Assembly: GCF_030812315.1 (NCBI RefSeq)
Contig: NZ_JAUSSM010000005.1
Coordinates: 248,001-312,000, forward strand
DNA length: 64,000 nt
Origin: Arthrobacter oryzae
Lineage (GTDB): Bacteria; Actinomycetota; Actinomycetes; Actinomycetales; Micrococcaceae
Direction: 5' to 3'
The translations under genes and the position numbers were made by a program. A model generated the notes under the pieces. That model made no database searches, was not told the origin of the DNA, and saw only the letters and a program-made list of their open reading frames with translations. Of this stretch, positions 28,754 to 39,461 are shown in pieces; the stretch's first letter is position 1; each line of letters starts with the position of its first letter.

Positions 28754-29548
28754 GTGATCTCGGGATTCGAGACGCTGGAGCCCGCCACGCTGATCCTCAT
28801 CATCGTGGCGGGCTTCGCCGCTGGTTGGATTGACGCCGTGGTGGGCGGCGGAGGACTCATTCAGCTCCCTGCCCTGCTGCTGGTGCCGGGCATCAGCCCC
28901 GTCCAGGCGCTTGCCACCAACAAGATGGGTTCCATCTTCGGGACCACCACCAGCGCTGTGACGTTTTACCGCCGTGTCCGGCCGGACCTGCGGACGGCCA
29001 TCCCCATGGCGGTCATTGCACTGGCCGGGAGCTTCGGCGGTGCTGTGCTGGCCGCCACCCTGCCGGCCAGCGTCTTCAAACCCATCATCGTGGTGGCGTT
29101 GGTCGCCGTCGCACTCTTCACGGCCTTCAAGCCCAACATCGGCGACCTGACGGCCCTTCGCCACGACGGCCGGACCCACTACGTGGTGGCCTGCCTCATC
29201 GGCGCGGCTATCGGTTTCTACGACGGCCTGATCGGACCCGGAACGGGATCCTTCCTGATCATCGCCCTGGTGTCGGCGATGGGGTACGCGTTCCTCGAAG
29301 CCAGCGCCAAGGCAAAGATCGTGAACATGGCCACCAACGCCGGCGCCCTGATCTTTTTCCTGCCCCACGGATCGCTGCTGTGGGGCGTGGGGCTCGTACT
29401 GGGGCTGGCCAACATGGCCGGCGGCTACCTTGGGGCCCGGACCGCGGTGAAGCAGGGCAGCACTTTCATCCGCAACGTCTTCCTCGCCGTCGTGGGCGCA
29501 CTGATCATCAAGCTGGGCTACGACATCTGGCAGGACACCTTCGCCTAG
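28754..29548 (+). CDS. TauE/SafE (TSUP) family membrane permease
   Basis: A 264-residue membrane protein with about eight hydrophobic segments. The two family repeats are visible as FAAGWIDAVVGGGGLIQLPA near residue 20 and FYDGLIGPGTGSFLIIALV near 156. It probably transports a sulfur-containing or organic anion; no linked sulfur gene is visible. The GTG start lies 18 bases after proS, so it is likely co-transcribed. It is the second TSUP gene in the window and is not closely similar to the one at 18574. Confidence 0.88.
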   Translation: MISGFETLEPATLILIIVAGFAAGWIDAVVGGGGLIQLPALLLVPGISPVQALATNKMGSIFGTTTSAVTFYRRVRPDLRTAIPMAVIALAGSFGGAVLAATLPASVFKPIIVVALVAVALFTAFKPNIGDLTALRHDGRTHYVVACLIGAAIGFYDGLIGPGTGSFLIIALVSAMGYAFLEASAKAKIVNMATNAGALIFFLPHGSLLWGVGLVLGLANMAGGYLGARTAVKQGSTFIRNVFLAVVGALIIKLGYDIWQDTFA

Positions 29549-29635
29549 CCCCCCGTTCGATCCTGAGCCCGGCCGGGTCCGATCTCCATGCGCAAGACCC
29601 TCCCGGCAGGACGGGACCCGGCGTAGCATGCTCCT

Positions 29636-31045
29636 ATGTCAAAAGGGCACGAACCCTTCCGGGACGCCTTGGACGCGGCAACCGCGCATGCCCGTAAATG
29701 GCTGGATAGCCAGCCGACCCGTCACGTCGGGCCCCGGGCCACGGCCGGGGAGCTGGAAGCCGTCTTCGGCGGCCCCATGCCCGAGAGCGGCCTCCCTGCG
29801 GGCGAAGTGATCGATTACCTCGCGACCAAAGCGGAACCCGGCCTCATGGCCATGCCCTCGGGGCGCTTCTTCGGCTGGGTTATCGGCGGGACCCTGCCTG
29901 CCGCAATGGGGGCAGACTGGCTGGTCAGCGCCTGGGACCAGAATTCGTTCCTCCGTGCCGCCACGCCCGCCACCGCGGCCATCGAGGCGGCAGCAGGGCA
30001 TTGGTTCCTGGACCTGCTGGGTTTGCCGGAAGCGGCCGACGTCGGCTTCGTCACCGGAGCGACAATGGCAAACTTCGCCGGCCTGTCGGCGGCACGCTGG
30101 CGCGTCCTGGAGAAAGCCGGCTGGGACGTGAACAGCGACGGGCTGACCGGTGCGCCGGCAATCCGCTGTTTGGTGGGCCAGGAACGCCATGACTCGATCG
30201 ACCTCGCATTGCGGTACCTGGGCATGGGGCGGCCCATCGTGGTGCCCTCAGACCGGCAGGGCCGCATTGACGCGGCGGAGCTGGACTGTGCGCTGGACCG
30301 CGCGCTGAGCGCCGCTAATGGATCCCCGGCCCCGCTGCTGGTCTGCCTGCAGGCCGGGAACGTGCATTCCGGAGCTTTCGATCCGTTCCTGCAGGCGATC
30401 ACCGTCGCGAAAGCGCACGGTGCATGGGTGCATGTGGATGGTGCATTCGGACTATGGGCAGCAGCGGTGCCTGAACTTGCCGCCCTGACCGCCGGGCTCC
30501 ATCTGGCTGACTCGTGGGCCACCGATGCGCATAAGACTCTCAACGTGCCCTATGACTGCGGCATCGTTGCCGTGCAGGACGCCGAAGCCCTCCAGGCCGC
30601 CATGAGTGTCAACCCCAGCTACATCATCCGCGACGCAGCTGAGGCGGCGGACCCGTTCCAGCTTGTCCCGGAGCTGTCCCGCCGGGCCCGCGGCGTTCCC
30701 GTGTGGGCGGCCCTGAAATCGCTCGGCCGGGAGGGCGTGGCGGGACAGGTGCGCAACCTGGTCAGCCGTGCGTCACAGTTGGCACAACAGCTATCGGGGC
30801 TGGAAGGCGTCGAAGTGCTCAACGACGTCGAATACACGCAGGTTTCGCTGGCCTTCGGCGATGACGCCACGACGCGGGCGGTAACGGCCCGGATCATTGC
30901 CGACGGACTGGTGTGGATGTCAGGTTCCCGCTGGCAGGGACGGGACGTCCTGCGCATTTCGGTGAGCAACTGGACCACGGACGACGGTGACGTCGAAGCC
31001 GCGGTCCAGGCAGTGCGGCAGGCCCTGGCGGCGGTCCGCGGCTAG
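29636..31045 (+). CDS. Pyridoxal-phosphate-dependent group II decarboxylase
   Basis: A 469-residue fold-type I PLP enzyme of the aromatic/glutamate-type decarboxylase family. VGFVTGATMANFAGLSAAR near residue 136 is the phosphate-binding region, VHVDGAFGLWA near 265 carries the PLP-pyridine Asp, and SWATDAHKTLNVPYDCG the Schiff-base lysine near residue 300. The substrate amino acid cannot be told from sequence. The gene stands alone, and its stop codon overlaps the stop of the convergent phosphotransferase gene by three bases. Confidence 0.88.
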   Translation: MSKGHEPFRDALDAATAHARKWLDSQPTRHVGPRATAGELEAVFGGPMPESGLPAGEVIDYLATKAEPGLMAMPSGRFFGWVIGGTLPAAMGADWLVSAWDQNSFLRAATPATAAIEAAAGHWFLDLLGLPEAADVGFVTGATMANFAGLSAARWRVLEKAGWDVNSDGLTGAPAIRCLVGQERHDSIDLALRYLGMGRPIVVPSDRQGRIDAAELDCALDRALSAANGSPAPLLVCLQAGNVHSGAFDPFLQAITVAKAHGAWVHVDGAFGLWAAAVPELAALTAGLHLADSWATDAHKTLNVPYDCGIVAVQDAEALQAAMSVNPSYIIRDAAEAADPFQLVPELSRRARGVPVWAALKSLGREGVAGQVRNLVSRASQLAQQLSGLEGVEVLNDVEYTQVSLAFGDDATTRAVTARIIADGLVWMSGSRWQGRDVLRISVSNWTTDDGDVEAAVQAVRQALAAVRG

Positions 31046-32076
31046 GAAGGGGAGACGGCCAGTCCGGCCGCTTCCCCGGGTGCGGGGAGGTCGTGTGCGG
31101 CGGGGAGCCCTTCGAGGGTGCGTCCCGCGAGCGTGCTTGCCACCCACAGGGATCGGGCGAGGTCGCCGCCATGGTGCGCCCGCGAGGCGTACGAGAGCGC
31201 ATTTTCAACTTCGCGGGCAAGGCTCCACTGCCGGGCGATTTCGGGATCCAGCCCTGCGGCCGCGCTGAAGTCCCGGCATCTGTCCAGCAGTCCCTGCTGA
31301 GGATCGGTCCGGGGCAGGTCCCGGATGCGGTTCCACAACAAAGGGGCAACGGTGAACTCGGCCTCGCCAATCATTGGCTGCGGGTCTATGGCAGCGAAAC
31401 CGTCGCTCCAGGCGTTGCCGGGCCGCGCCAGGATATTCAGGTAGTGGAAGTCGGTGTTGACCAGGACGTCGGTCCCGGCACGCCGGCCCACGGCTCCGCG
31501 CGTCTGGCAGACTTCCAAAGCGGCCTCCAGCAGCCACCGCGGAAACGGCCTGCCCAGTTGCTCCCAGTCCGCCGGCAGGTCATCGCTCCACTGTTCGGCG
31601 CGGGCCGCCACGTGGTCGAACTCCTGCCACTCCGGGCGGTGGTCCGGGGCCAGGCTCAACTGCCGCGTCAGTCCGCCCCAGACCTCCACGGCCGTTTCCA
31701 GCGGAACCTCCTGGAGCGACCGGCCGGCGTCGAGCCGCTCGAGCAGCATCGAACACGTTCCCGCGTCGGATTCAAGCAGCCGGACCGCGCCGTGGCCGTC
31801 CCACAGCCGTAGGGCGAAACGCTCAACCCGGGCTTCGTCATGGGGGTAGGCAACCTTGAGCGCAGCAGGGACGCCTTCCCGCGTTACCGGAACAACCACG
31901 CCGCCGTGGCCGTTCCATGGCAGCTGGCCGGGTTCGAGGTCCACCTCAAGCTCCCACCGCTCCAGGCGTCCGCAGATCAGCCCGTGCAGGGAGGCAAGCC
32001 AAGCTCGTCCCGCGCTGCTTCCGCTGTAGCGGCGGCTGAGGTCGGGAGGAATCGGGACTTCTGCTGGGCTGCTCAT
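31042..32076 (-). CDS. Aminoglycoside/hydroxyurea antibiotic resistance kinase family (APH(6)-like) protein
   Basis: A 344-residue protein kinase-like phosphotransferase. AALKVAYPHDEARVERFALR near residue 71 holds the ATP-binding lysine, DVLVNTDFHYLNILA near 203 is the catalytic loop in which the family's usual HGDxHxxN appears as NTDFHYLN, and FAAIDPQPMIGEAEF the metal-binding DPxP. The family includes streptomycin and hydroxyurea phosphotransferases, but chromosomal members commonly have other or unknown substrates; resistance should not be assumed. Confidence 0.82.
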   Translation of the reverse strand: MSSPAEVPIPPDLSRRYSGSSAGRAWLASLHGLICGRLERWELEVDLEPGQLPWNGHGGVVVPVTREGVPAALKVAYPHDEARVERFALRLWDGHGAVRLLESDAGTCSMLLERLDAGRSLQEVPLETAVEVWGGLTRQLSLAPDHRPEWQEFDHVAARAEQWSDDLPADWEQLGRPFPRWLLEAALEVCQTRGAVGRRAGTDVLVNTDFHYLNILARPGNAWSDGFAAIDPQPMIGEAEFTVAPLLWNRIRDLPRTDPQQGLLDRCRDFSAAAGLDPEIARQWSLAREVENALSYASRAHHGGDLARSLWVASTLAGRTLEGLPAAHDLPAPGEAAGLAVSPS

Positions 32077-32117
32077 TGACTCCAGCGTAGTGGAGGGACC
32101 GGCTTACAGTGCGGAAC

Positions 32118-32846
32118 TCAGATGACGCCGGTGGCGCCCAGGAGACTGCCAATGGCGAATGTCGCGGCAAGCGCCAGTGCACCGCCGATCACCACCCGCA
32201 CGGCTGCCTTCGACTTGGAGCTGCCGCCGATCCACGCGCCAACCGAACCCGTCGCTGCCAGTGCCACCAGCACGGCGGCGAACGTCAGCGGTACCCGGAT
32301 GTTTTCGGGCGGCAGGAGGATGGCCAGCATCGGCAGGACGGCACCCGCGACAAAGGCGATTGCCGAGGCGAACGCGGCGTGCCAGGGACTGGCGATGTCT
32401 TCCTGGTCGATGTTGAGTTCGGCCGACAGGTGGGCGGACAGGGCGTCATGGGCCGTGAGCTCCCTGGCCACCGCCAGTGCCGTGTCCTGGCTCAGTCCCT
32501 TGCTCTGGTAGATGGCCGCCAGCTCGGCGAGCTCCTCTTCAGGCTCCTCTTCAAGTTCGCGGCGTTCCTTTTCTATCAGGGCCTTCTGGCTGTCGCTTTG
32601 GCTGCTGACGGAGACGTATTCACCCAGTGCCATGGAAATTGCGCCGCCCACGACGCCGGCCGCACCGGCAATGAGGATCGGCCCGGTCTGTGTGGTGGCA
32701 CCGGCCACACCCACCACGATTGCTGCCACGGAGACGATGCCGTCATTGGCACCGAGGACGCCGGCACGCAGCCAGTTCAGCCGGTGTGCGATGTCATTGC
32801 CGTGCGGCTCGTTTGCGTGCAGCACAGGTGCTCCGGGGGTGTCCAT
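32118..32846 (-). CDS. VIT1/CCC1 family transporter
   Basis: A 242-residue membrane protein with five predicted membrane segments. The family start HRLNWLRAGVLGANDGIVSV and the following GAISMALGEYVSVSSQSD with the metal-site Glu are conserved. A cytoplasmic acidic helical stretch (EKERRELEEEPEEELAELAA) resembles the metal-binding domain of iron/manganese vacuolar transporters. It probably exports Fe(II) or Mn(II) from the cytoplasm. It is a single gene. Confidence 0.9.
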   Translation of the reverse strand: MDTPGAPVLHANEPHGNDIAHRLNWLRAGVLGANDGIVSVAAIVVGVAGATTQTGPILIAGAAGVVGGAISMALGEYVSVSSQSDSQKALIEKERRELEEEPEEELAELAAIYQSKGLSQDTALAVARELTAHDALSAHLSAELNIDQEDIASPWHAAFASAIAFVAGAVLPMLAILLPPENIRVPLTFAAVLVALAATGSVGAWIGGSSKSKAAVRVVIGGALALAATFAIGSLLGATGVI

Positions 32847-32925
32847 GACTACAGCAAACCACCAGCGCCCGGGGCGTGCCAGTAATACGGTACTAAGGAA
32901 GGTTAGGCATTCTTACCGGGGAGGC

Positions 32926-34113
32926 TCAGGGCCCCGGCGCTGTGCCTTTTCCGGCGGACTCTGTTCCACTGGACTCTGTTTCACCCGAGTCGGGCGCCGG
33001 GCCTGTGTTCGGCAGTTCGGGGAGATTCGCGGTGTCCACCACGATGCCCGGCAGCGGACCGGAGTCCGCGCCCCAGAGTGCCGCGCGGTGTGCGGCATCC
33101 AGAAGGCCCGAAATGGCCCACTGCCGGGTGCTGCCGTCGCTCAGGGCCACCAGGTCTCCGTAAACCGGCAGGGTTCCGGCTTCAAGGCCGCCCAGGCCGG
33201 CTGCCGGCGATTCGAGGAACAGCGGGCCAAGAGTGTAGCCCGCTTCCCGCGCCGGGATGTCCACGCACTGTGCCCGGCTCAGGGCCTCGGCCTCGGCAAG
33301 GACCGATTCATGCCGTGCCAGCAGCTGGGATGCAGAGCCAGCGGCAGTGCCTTCGAGGCGGGCAAGCGCCACCTGGTAGCCGTAGACGGTTTCGGCCTCG
33401 GTCTTGACTGTCATCGCCAGGGCCGTTGCCGGAGTTGCTGTTCCTGCGGCCGCTCCGGAGGAGGTTGGGGCCGGCGGGCAAGAGCCTTCCGGCGTTGTCG
33501 ACAGCGCCACCGCCGATGACGGCAGTGAACGCGCAGGCATTTCCGGTGCCGCTGACCCCACAGCCGTTGCCAGTGAAGACGCTTGGAGCAGCTGGGCGGT
33601 ACCGACGGCGGCCAGCAGCCGTGCCATCCCGCCGTCGGACTCTTCCGCATCCGACAGGCGCTGCGCGCCGCTTGCGGACAGCTCGGCAACGAGCTTGGCG
33701 GGTGAGTCCACCGGCGCAGCCGAAGGCGCGGGAGTGGCTGTAGCTGTGCCGGTAGGTGTGCCCGTGGCGGTGCCTGTGGCTACCGGAGAAGGTTCGTGAT
33801 CGGGCCCGGTCAGTGCCCTTGCCTGGGTTGTCAGCAATGTCACAGCACGAATCAGGGCCTGGCGCTCGGCGCCGGAAACGGCGTCGGCGAGTTTGCCGCC
33901 GGCCAGGCGTAGCTGCATCGTTTCGGCAAGGGCCGCGGCCCTTGCCCGTTCGGAAAAGGCCGGTTCCGGCGCCTGCGGCGGCGGCCCCGGAGTCAGCGCC
34001 AGCCCAAGGCTGATGACCAGCACTGCCAATGACGCCAGGATGCCGTACCGGAAATATCGGCCCGGCCGTCGATTTTCCTTGGTGTCGTCTTTCACAACAG
34101 ACCATGTTGTCAT
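32926..34113 (-). CDS. DUF4439 (ferritin-like) domain protein, membrane-anchored
   Basis: About 395 residues from the ATG at 34113. One N-terminal membrane segment (YGILASLAVLVISLGLAL) is followed by an extracytoplasmic part. Low-complexity Thr/Ala/Pro-Gly repeats occur near residue 130 (TGTATGTPTGTATATPA). The C-terminal domain of about 130 residues (TEAETVYGYQVALARLEGT, ARHESVLAEAEALSR) matches the DUF4439 four-helix type often found next to rimP in actinobacteria. The very C-terminus is Ser/Gly/Glu-rich. The upstream in-frame start at 34170 is less likely. It is divergent from rimP by 87 bases. Function unknown. Confidence 0.75.
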   Translation of the reverse strand: MTTWSVVKDDTKENRRPGRYFRYGILASLAVLVISLGLALTPGPPPQAPEPAFSERARAAALAETMQLRLAGGKLADAVSGAERQALIRAVTLLTTQARALTGPDHEPSPVATGTATGTPTGTATATPAPSAAPVDSPAKLVAELSASGAQRLSDAEESDGGMARLLAAVGTAQLLQASSLATAVGSAAPEMPARSLPSSAVALSTTPEGSCPPAPTSSGAAAGTATPATALAMTVKTEAETVYGYQVALARLEGTAAGSASQLLARHESVLAEAEALSRAQCVDIPAREAGYTLGPLFLESPAAGLGGLEAGTLPVYGDLVALSDGSTRQWAISGLLDAAHRAALWGADSGPLPGIVVDTANLPELPNTGPAPDSGETESSGTESAGKGTAPGP

Positions 34114-34200
34114 GCCCGGCAGCAAGCGAGTGCACCATGGCGCCCATAAAATCGCTACGCTAGTACACACAACATCATCTAGCGGGAGGCGGCCGGCATC

Positions 34201-34818
34201 GTGAGTAATGCAGAAGCCACGACTTCATCAGACCGGACCGGGACGGGGAAGGCTGAGGCCGAATCCGTGCACAACCCGGAGGCCGAGCGCGTCCGGGCGC
34301 TGCTGGAACCCTCAGTCCAGGCAAACCGGCTGTACCTGGAGGACGTTGCCATCAACATCCAGGGTTCCCACCGGGTGGTCCACGTAGTGGTGGACCTGCC
34401 GCAGGAGGAAACAGGCGGCGTAAGCCTTGATGTCATCGCCGAAATCTCCAAGGAGCTCTCCGGCATCCTGGACAGCGACCCCAACTATGACAGCCGTCCC
34501 TACGACCTCGAGGTTTCCTCACCCGGCGTCGGACGGCCCCTGACTGAACCGCGCCACTGGCACCGGGCGCGCGGCCGCATGGTCAAGGTGAACGTCATAC
34601 AGGGGGACAACCTGACCGGCCGGATCCAGTCCGTTGATGACGACGGCGTGACCCTGGTTCCGGAGATCGCGGCCAAAAAGGGCATGAAGCCCAAGCAGGG
34701 CGAGCCCGAGAAAATTCCTTTCGACAGGATCCGTAATGGAAAAGTCGAGATAGAGTTCAGCCACCTCGATGAGGTCGGTCTGGAAGACGAACACAATGGA
34801 CCTTCTGAGGAGGCCTGA
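34201..34818 (+). CDS. rimP: Ribosome maturation factor RimP
   Basis: A 205-residue protein needed for maturation of the 30S subunit. The core runs from about residue 30 ([19 protein letters not shown]) through [19 protein letters not shown] near 100 to [15 protein letters not shown]. It has extra N- and C-terminal hydrophilic tails compared with short RimP proteins. The GTG start follows GGGAGGCGGCC. Its stop overlaps the nusA start by one base, and both begin the rimP–nusA–ylxR–infB–rbfA cluster. Confidence 0.95.
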   Translation: MSNAEATTSSDRTGTGKAEAESVHNPEAERVRALLEPSVQANRLYLEDVAINIQGSHRVVHVVVDLPQEETGGVSLDVIAEISKELSGILDSDPNYDSRPYDLEVSSPGVGRPLTEPRHWHRARGRMVKVNVIQGDNLTGRIQSVDDDGVTLVPEIAAKKGMKPKQGEPEKIPFDRIRNGKVEIEFSHLDEVGLEDEHNGPSEEA

Positions 34819-35798
34819 TGGATATTGACATGAGCGCACTGAGACTTCTGGAGCGTGAGCGTGAAATTCCGCTGGACCTCCTGATCCCCACCATTGAGCA
34901 GGCACTGCTGGTGGCCTACCACAAGTCTCCGGGAGCATTCGAAAAGGCCCGCGCAGAGCTGGACCGCAAGAGCGGCCACGTGACCATCTGGGCAACCGAA
35001 ATCGACGACGACGGTGCCCCCATTGGCGAGTTCGAGGACACTCCGGCGGGCTTCGGCCGCATCGCCGCCAGCACGGCCCGCCAGATCATCCTGCAGCGCC
35101 TGCGCGACGTCGAGGACGACAACGTCCTGGGTGAGTTCAAGGGCCGCGAGGGTGAGCTTGTTGCCGGCACCATCCAGCAGGGCAACAACCCGCACATGAT
35201 CCAGGTGAACCTTGGAACGGTGGAGGCGCTGCTGCCCCCGCCCGAGCAGGTACCCGGCGAGAAGTACATCCACGGCAACAGGCTGCGCGCCTTCGTGATC
35301 GACGTTCACCGCGGCACCAAGGGCCCGTCCATCACGCTGTCGCGTTCGCACCCCGGCCTGGTCCGGAAGCTTTTCGAGCTGGAAGTTCCGGAGATTGCCG
35401 ACCGCTCGGTGGAGATCGTTGCCCTGGCCCGCGAGGCCGGACACCGCACCAAGATCGCCGTCAAGGCCAACATCCCCGGCATCAACGCCAAGGGCGCCTG
35501 CATCGGTGAAATGGGTTCGCGCGTCCGGGCCGTCATGACCGAGCTCAACGACGAAAAGATTGACATCGTTGATTTCAGCGAGGACCCGGCCACTTTCATT
35601 GCCAGCGCATTGTCTCCGTCCAAGGTGAATTCCGTCACCATCACCGATGAGGCAACCCGCTCGGCACGTGTTGTTGTGCCGGACTACCAGCTGTCGCTTG
35701 CCATCGGCAAGGAGGGCCAGAACGCCCGCCTGGCCGCCAAGCTCACCGGCTGGCGCATCGACATCGTCTCTGACGCCGCGGCTCCCCGCGAAAACTAA
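34818..35798 (+). CDS. nusA: Transcription termination/antitermination factor NusA
   Basis: A 326-residue NusA of the short actinobacterial form: N-terminal RNA polymerase-binding domain (residues 1–105), S1 domain (about 108–175, starting [20 protein letters not shown]) and two KH domains ([19 protein letters not shown] near 228 and [20 protein letters not shown] near 293). The acidic C-terminal repeats of proteobacterial NusA are absent, as expected here. It modulates pausing, termination and rRNA transcription. One-base overlap with rimP. Confidence 0.96.
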   Translation: MDIDMSALRLLEREREIPLDLLIPTIEQALLVAYHKSPGAFEKARAELDRKSGHVTIWATEIDDDGAPIGEFEDTPAGFGRIAASTARQIILQRLRDVEDDNVLGEFKGREGELVAGTIQQGNNPHMIQVNLGTVEALLPPPEQVPGEKYIHGNRLRAFVIDVHRGTKGPSITLSRSHPGLVRKLFELEVPEIADRSVEIVALAREAGHRTKIAVKANIPGINAKGACIGEMGSRVRAVMTELNDEKIDIVDFSEDPATFIASALSPSKVNSVTITDEATRSARVVVPDYQLSLAIGKEGQNARLAAKLTGWRIDIVSDAAAPREN

Positions 35799-35809
35799 AT
35801 CGCCTTGGC

Positions 35810-35857
35810 GGGCGGCCCCTCGGGCGGCCCCGCGGAAGGCCCCTCGGATTGTCCCGC
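35810..35857 (+). repeat. 12-bp imperfect tandem repeat, four copies, just after nusA
   Basis: GGGCGGCCCCTC (35810), GGGCGGCCCCGC (35822), GGAAGGCCCCTC (35834) and GGATTGTCCCGC (35846) lie head to tail 12 bases beyond the nusA stop. They could be slippage-generated or part of a terminator. Confidence 0.75.
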
Positions 35858-36038
35858 CCCGTTTCGACCCGTCGTTTCGGGGCCCGGGCACCTGAGGGGC
35901 TAGAATAGACATGACCGCGCCTCATGGCCGGTATTCGTGCGCCTTGAGCGTGCCCGCAGAATCTGCGTTCATTACGAACGCGACCTATGCAGGCGGGCTC
36001 GGGGCAGCAGATATGTATGGGCAGGAAGATTACTCACC

Positions 36039-36380
36039 GTGGCACTAGTGCAACACCTTGAGAATCAGCCGCAGCGTACCTGCATCGGATGCCGGAAGAA
36101 GGGCGCGCGGTCTGAGTTACTCCGGCTCGTCGCCGAAGGCAGCGGTTCCACCGCTGTCATCGTTGACGAACGACGCCGGATGGCTGGCCGGGGTGCATGG
36201 CTGCATCCCAGCGAAACGTGCCTGGCGCTGGCAATCAAGCGGCGTGCGTTCGGACGTGCCCTCCCGGGCACAACCGGAACTGCCGCCGTCGAACGCCGGA
36301 TAACGGCAGGCACGCAAGCCGTGGACACTCCGGTGGCCGCAGCGACAACCGTCCAACCTGAAAGCGGGTCAGAAAACTGA
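36039..36380 (+). CDS. ylxR: YlxR family RNA-binding protein (DUF448)
   Basis: A 113-residue protein with the YlxR signature PQRTCIGCRKKGARSELLRL at residues 11–30, followed by RRMAGRGAWLHPSETCLALA. It occurs between nusA and infB in most Gram-positive bacteria and is proposed to bind RNA or act as a nucleoid-associated regulator. The GTG at 36039, with AGGAAG upstream, is preferred over the in-frame start at 35937, which would add 34 unconserved residues. A -10-like TAGAAT at 35901–35906 suggests a separate promoter in the 240-base gap after nusA. Confidence 0.9.
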   Translation: MALVQHLENQPQRTCIGCRKKGARSELLRLVAEGSGSTAVIVDERRRMAGRGAWLHPSETCLALAIKRRAFGRALPGTTGTAAVERRITAGTQAVDTPVAAATTVQPESGSEN

Positions 36381-36532
36381 TGGAAACCCGATGAGTTCCC
36401 AGCGATGAGTGCGCAACGATGACAACTTTGTTGCGCTCTGCAATGGGCCTTTCAGCTGCAATCGCGGCGAAGGTCCGCAGTAAGAAGTAGACGGTTCGTG
36501 CCTGGCTCGGTGCGGACCGAGACAGGAGAAAT

Positions 36533-39436
36533 GTGGCCAAGGTCCGCGTACATGAGCTTGCTAAAGAGCTCGGTATTACTTCCAAAGATGCAGTAACCAA
36601 ACTGCAGGAACTGGGCGAATTCGTTCGCTCTGCCTCTTCAACCATTGAGGCCCCCGTTGTGAGGAAACTCCGCAACGCCTACCCCGCCGCCGGCGCTTCG
36701 AAGTCCGAAGCTCCCGCTGCAGCGCCCAAGGCGCCCGCCAGCCCCTCGGCTTCCCGTCCGGCGCCCGCGCCGGGCCCGGCAGCTCCCAAGGCTCCGGAAC
36801 CCCAAGCTGAAGCTCCGGCTGCAGCCCCCGCCCCGGCCGCTCCGTCGGCTGCGGCTCCGGCAGCAGCTCCGGCTGCAGCATCTGTGCCTGCGGCGCCCGC
36901 TCCGGCTGCACCGTCCACCGGTGCCAAGCCCGGCGCACGCCCGGCCCCCAAGGCTGAAGCTCCGGCAGCACCGGCCCGCTCCGGCGGACAGGGCAGTTCA
37001 GCACCCCGTCCGGGCGGTCCCCGTCCAGGCAATAACCCTTTCGCCACGTCCCAGGGCATGCCCCGTGGCCGCGGCGGCGACAACGAACGTCCGCCGCGTC
37101 CGGGCAACAACCCGTTCGCACCTTCCCAGGGCATGCCCCGGGCGGGCGGAAACCGCACTGAGGGCGAACGCCCCGGCGGCCCGCGTCCGGCAGCCGGTGC
37201 CGGGGGTCCCCGTCCGGGTGCTCCCCGTCCCGCTGGCGCACAGGGTGCACGTCCGGGCGCCCCGCGTCCGGCAGGTGCTGCCGGTGCACGTCCTGGTGCA
37301 GGCGGCGGAAACCGTCCTACTCCCGGCATGATGCCTAACCGCACCGAACGTCCCGCACCCGCTGGTGCAGGCCGTCCCGGCGGCGGAGGCCGCGGTCCCG
37401 GACGCCCCGGCGGCGCACCGGGTACCGGTGGCGCTCCCGGTGCCGGTGGCGGTGCTCCGGCCGGCGGTGGCTTTGGCAAGGGCGGCCGCGGTCGCGGTGG
37501 CACCCAGGGTGCCTTCGGTAAGGGCGGCGCAGGCCGTGGCAAGCAGCGCAAGTCGAAGCGTGCCAAGCGCCAGGAACTCGAGCAGATGAGTGCTCCGTCG
37601 CTGGGTGGCGTAAGCGTGCCCCGCGGCGACGGCAACACCGTCGTCCGGCTCCGTCGCGGCTCGTCCATCACGGACTTTGCCGACAAGATCGAGGCGAACC
37701 CCGCTGCACTGGTGACCGTGCTCTTCCACCTCGGCGAGATGGCCACGGCCACGCAGTCGCTGGATGAAGAGACCTTCGCCCTGCTGGGCGAGGAGCTTGG
37801 CTACAAGCTCCAGGTCGTATCGCCGGAGGACGAGGAGCGCGAGCTTCTCTCCACCTTCGACATCGACTTTGACGCTGAACTCGAAGCCGAAGGCGACGAG
37901 GACCTCGAAGCACGTCCGCCGGTAGTCACCGTCATGGGTCACGTTGACCACGGTAAGACCCGTCTGCTGGATGCCATCCGTAACTCCGACGTTGTCGCGG
38001 GTGAACACGGCGGCATCACGCAGCACATCGGTGCTTACCAGATCACCACCGACCACGAGGGCATCGAACGCAAGATCACCTTCATCGATACTCCGGGCCA
38101 CGAGGCGTTCACCGCCATGCGTGCCCGTGGTGCGAAGGTCACCGACATCGCCATCCTGGTGGTCGCAGCGGACGACGGCGTTATGCCGCAGACCGTTGAG
38201 GCCCTCAACCACGCACAGGCGGCCAACGTGCCGATCGTCGTGGCCGTGAACAAGATCGACAAGGAAGGCGCCAACCCGGACAAGGTCCGCGGCCAGCTGA
38301 CCGAGTACGGACTGGTTCCCGAGGAATACGGTGGCGACACCATGTTCGTGGAGGTCTCTGCCCGCCAGAACCTCAACATCGACGAGCTGCTCGAGGCTGT
38401 CCTGCTGACCGCAGACGCTGCCCTGGACATGCGCGCCAACCCGAACAAGGATGCCCGCGGTATCGCGATTGAAGCCAACCTGGATAAGGGCCGCGGTTCC
38501 GTGGCCACCGTCCTGGTTCAGTCCGGAACGCTGAAGGTCGGCGACACCATCGTGGCAGGCACGGCCCACGGCCGTGTTCGTGCGATGTTCGACGACGACG
38601 GCAGCGCCCTGACCGAGGCTGGCCCGTCCCGCCCCGTGCAGGTACTGGGTCTGTCCAACGTCCCGCGTGCAGGCGACACCTTCTTCGTGACCGCTGACGA
38701 GCGCACCGCCCGCCAGATCGCCGAGAAGCGTGAAGCAGCAGACCGCAACGCCGCCCTGGCTAAGCGCCGCAAGCGCATCAGCCTGGAAGACTTCGACCAG
38801 GCCGTCGCCGAAGGCAAGATCGACACCCTTAACCTCATCCTCAAGGGTGACGTGTCCGGTGCCGTGGAAGCCCTCGAAGACGCGCTGCTCAAGATCGACG
38901 TCGGCGAAGGTGTCCAGCTGCGCGTTATCCACCGCGGTGTCGGTGCGATCACGCAGAACGACGTCAACCTGGCAACGGTCGACAGCGCCGTTATCATCGG
39001 CTTCAACGTCAAGCCCGCCGAGCGTGTTGCCGAACTGGCAGACCGCGAAGGCGTGGACATGCGCTTCTACTCCGTCATCTACGCAGCAATCGATGACATT
39101 GAGATGGCCCTCAAGGGCATGCTCAAGCCGGAGTACGAAGAAGTCCAGCTTGGCACCGCCGAGGTCCGCGAAGTGTTCCGTTCCTCCAAGTTCGGCAACA
39201 TTGCCGGTTCCATCGTTCGCTCGGGTGTTATCCGACGCAACACGAAGGCCCGCATCAGCCGCGACGGCAAGGTCATCGGTGACAACCTCACCGTGGAGAC
39301 GCTCAAGCGCTTCAAGGATGACGCAACCGAAGTCCGCACGGACTTCGAGTGTGGTATCGGTCTTGGCTCGTTCAACGACATCACCGAGGGCGACATCATC
39401 GAGACCTTCGAGATGCGCGAGAAGCCGCGCGTCTAA
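36533..39436 (+). CDS. infB: Translation initiation factor IF-2
   Basis: A 967-residue GTPase that places initiator tRNA on the ribosome. The N-terminal IF2 domain ([20 protein letters not shown]) is followed by a long Ala/Pro then Gly/Arg/Pro-rich linker (about residues 50–345), including two close copies of GNNPFA-SQGMPR. The G domain starts near 460: GHVDHGKT (from residue 467), [13 protein letters not shown]-terminal domains C1 and C2 complete it. The GTG start follows AGGAGAAAT. The low-complexity linker is typical of actinobacteria. Confidence 0.97.
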   Translation: MAKVRVHELAKELGITSKDAVTKLQELGEFVRSASSTIEAPVVRKLRNAYPAAGASKSEAPAAAPKAPASPSASRPAPAPGPAAPKAPEPQAEAPAAAPAPAAPSAAAPAAAPAAASVPAAPAPAAPSTGAKPGARPAPKAEAPAAPARSGGQGSSAPRPGGPRPGNNPFATSQGMPRGRGGDNERPPRPGNNPFAPSQGMPRAGGNRTEGERPGGPRPAAGAGGPRPGAPRPAGAQGARPGAPRPAGAAGARPGAGGGNRPTPGMMPNRTERPAPAGAGRPGGGGRGPGRPGGAPGTGGAPGAGGGAPAGGGFGKGGRGRGGTQGAFGKGGAGRGKQRKSKRAKRQELEQMSAPSLGGVSVPRGDGNTVVRLRRGSSITDFADKIEANPAALVTVLFHLGEMATATQSLDEETFALLGEELGYKLQVVSPEDEERELLSTFDIDFDAELEAEGDEDLEARPPVVTVMGHVDHGKTRLLDAIRNSDVVAGEHGGITQHIGAYQITTDHEGIERKITFIDTPGHEAFTAMRARGAKVTDIAILVVAADDGVMPQTVEALNHAQAANVPIVVAVNKIDKEGANPDKVRGQLTEYGLVPEEYGGDTMFVEVSARQNLNIDELLEAVLLTADAALDMRANPNKDARGIAIEANLDKGRGSVATVLVQSGTLKVGDTIVAGTAHGRVRAMFDDDGSALTEAGPSRPVQVLGLSNVPRAGDTFFVTADERTARQIAEKREAADRNAALAKRRKRISLEDFDQAVAEGKIDTLNLILKGDVSGAVEALEDALLKIDVGEGVQLRVIHRGVGAITQNDVNLATVDSAVIIGFNVKPAERVAELADREGVDMRFYSVIYAAIDDIEMALKGMLKPEYEEVQLGTAEVREVFRSSKFGNIAGSIVRSGVIRRNTKARISRDGKVIGDNLTVETLKRFKDDATEVRTDFECGIGLGSFNDITEGDIIETFEMREKPRV

Positions 39437-39461
39437 GGCAGGGTAAGCACTATTGCGGGGA

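Noticed and set aside
26918..29629. A 903-codon open frame on the minus strand across proS and the TSUP gene, and similar long antisense frames over infB, pnp, the M16 gene and accD1
   Set aside because: They mirror strong coding frames on the plus strand, an effect of high third-position GC; their translations show no domain and read as shuffled His/Asp/Val/Gly-rich sequence.
31042..32076. The APH(6)-like kinase as an antibiotic resistance gene
   Set aside because: Family membership alone does not show the substrate; the gene sits in ordinary chromosomal context with no transposon or resistance neighbours.
36700..37560. The repetitive G/C-rich region in infB as a CRISPR or satellite
   Set aside because: The repeats are in frame and encode the Ala/Pro/Gly-rich IF-2 linker expected in actinobacteria; there are no equal spacers.
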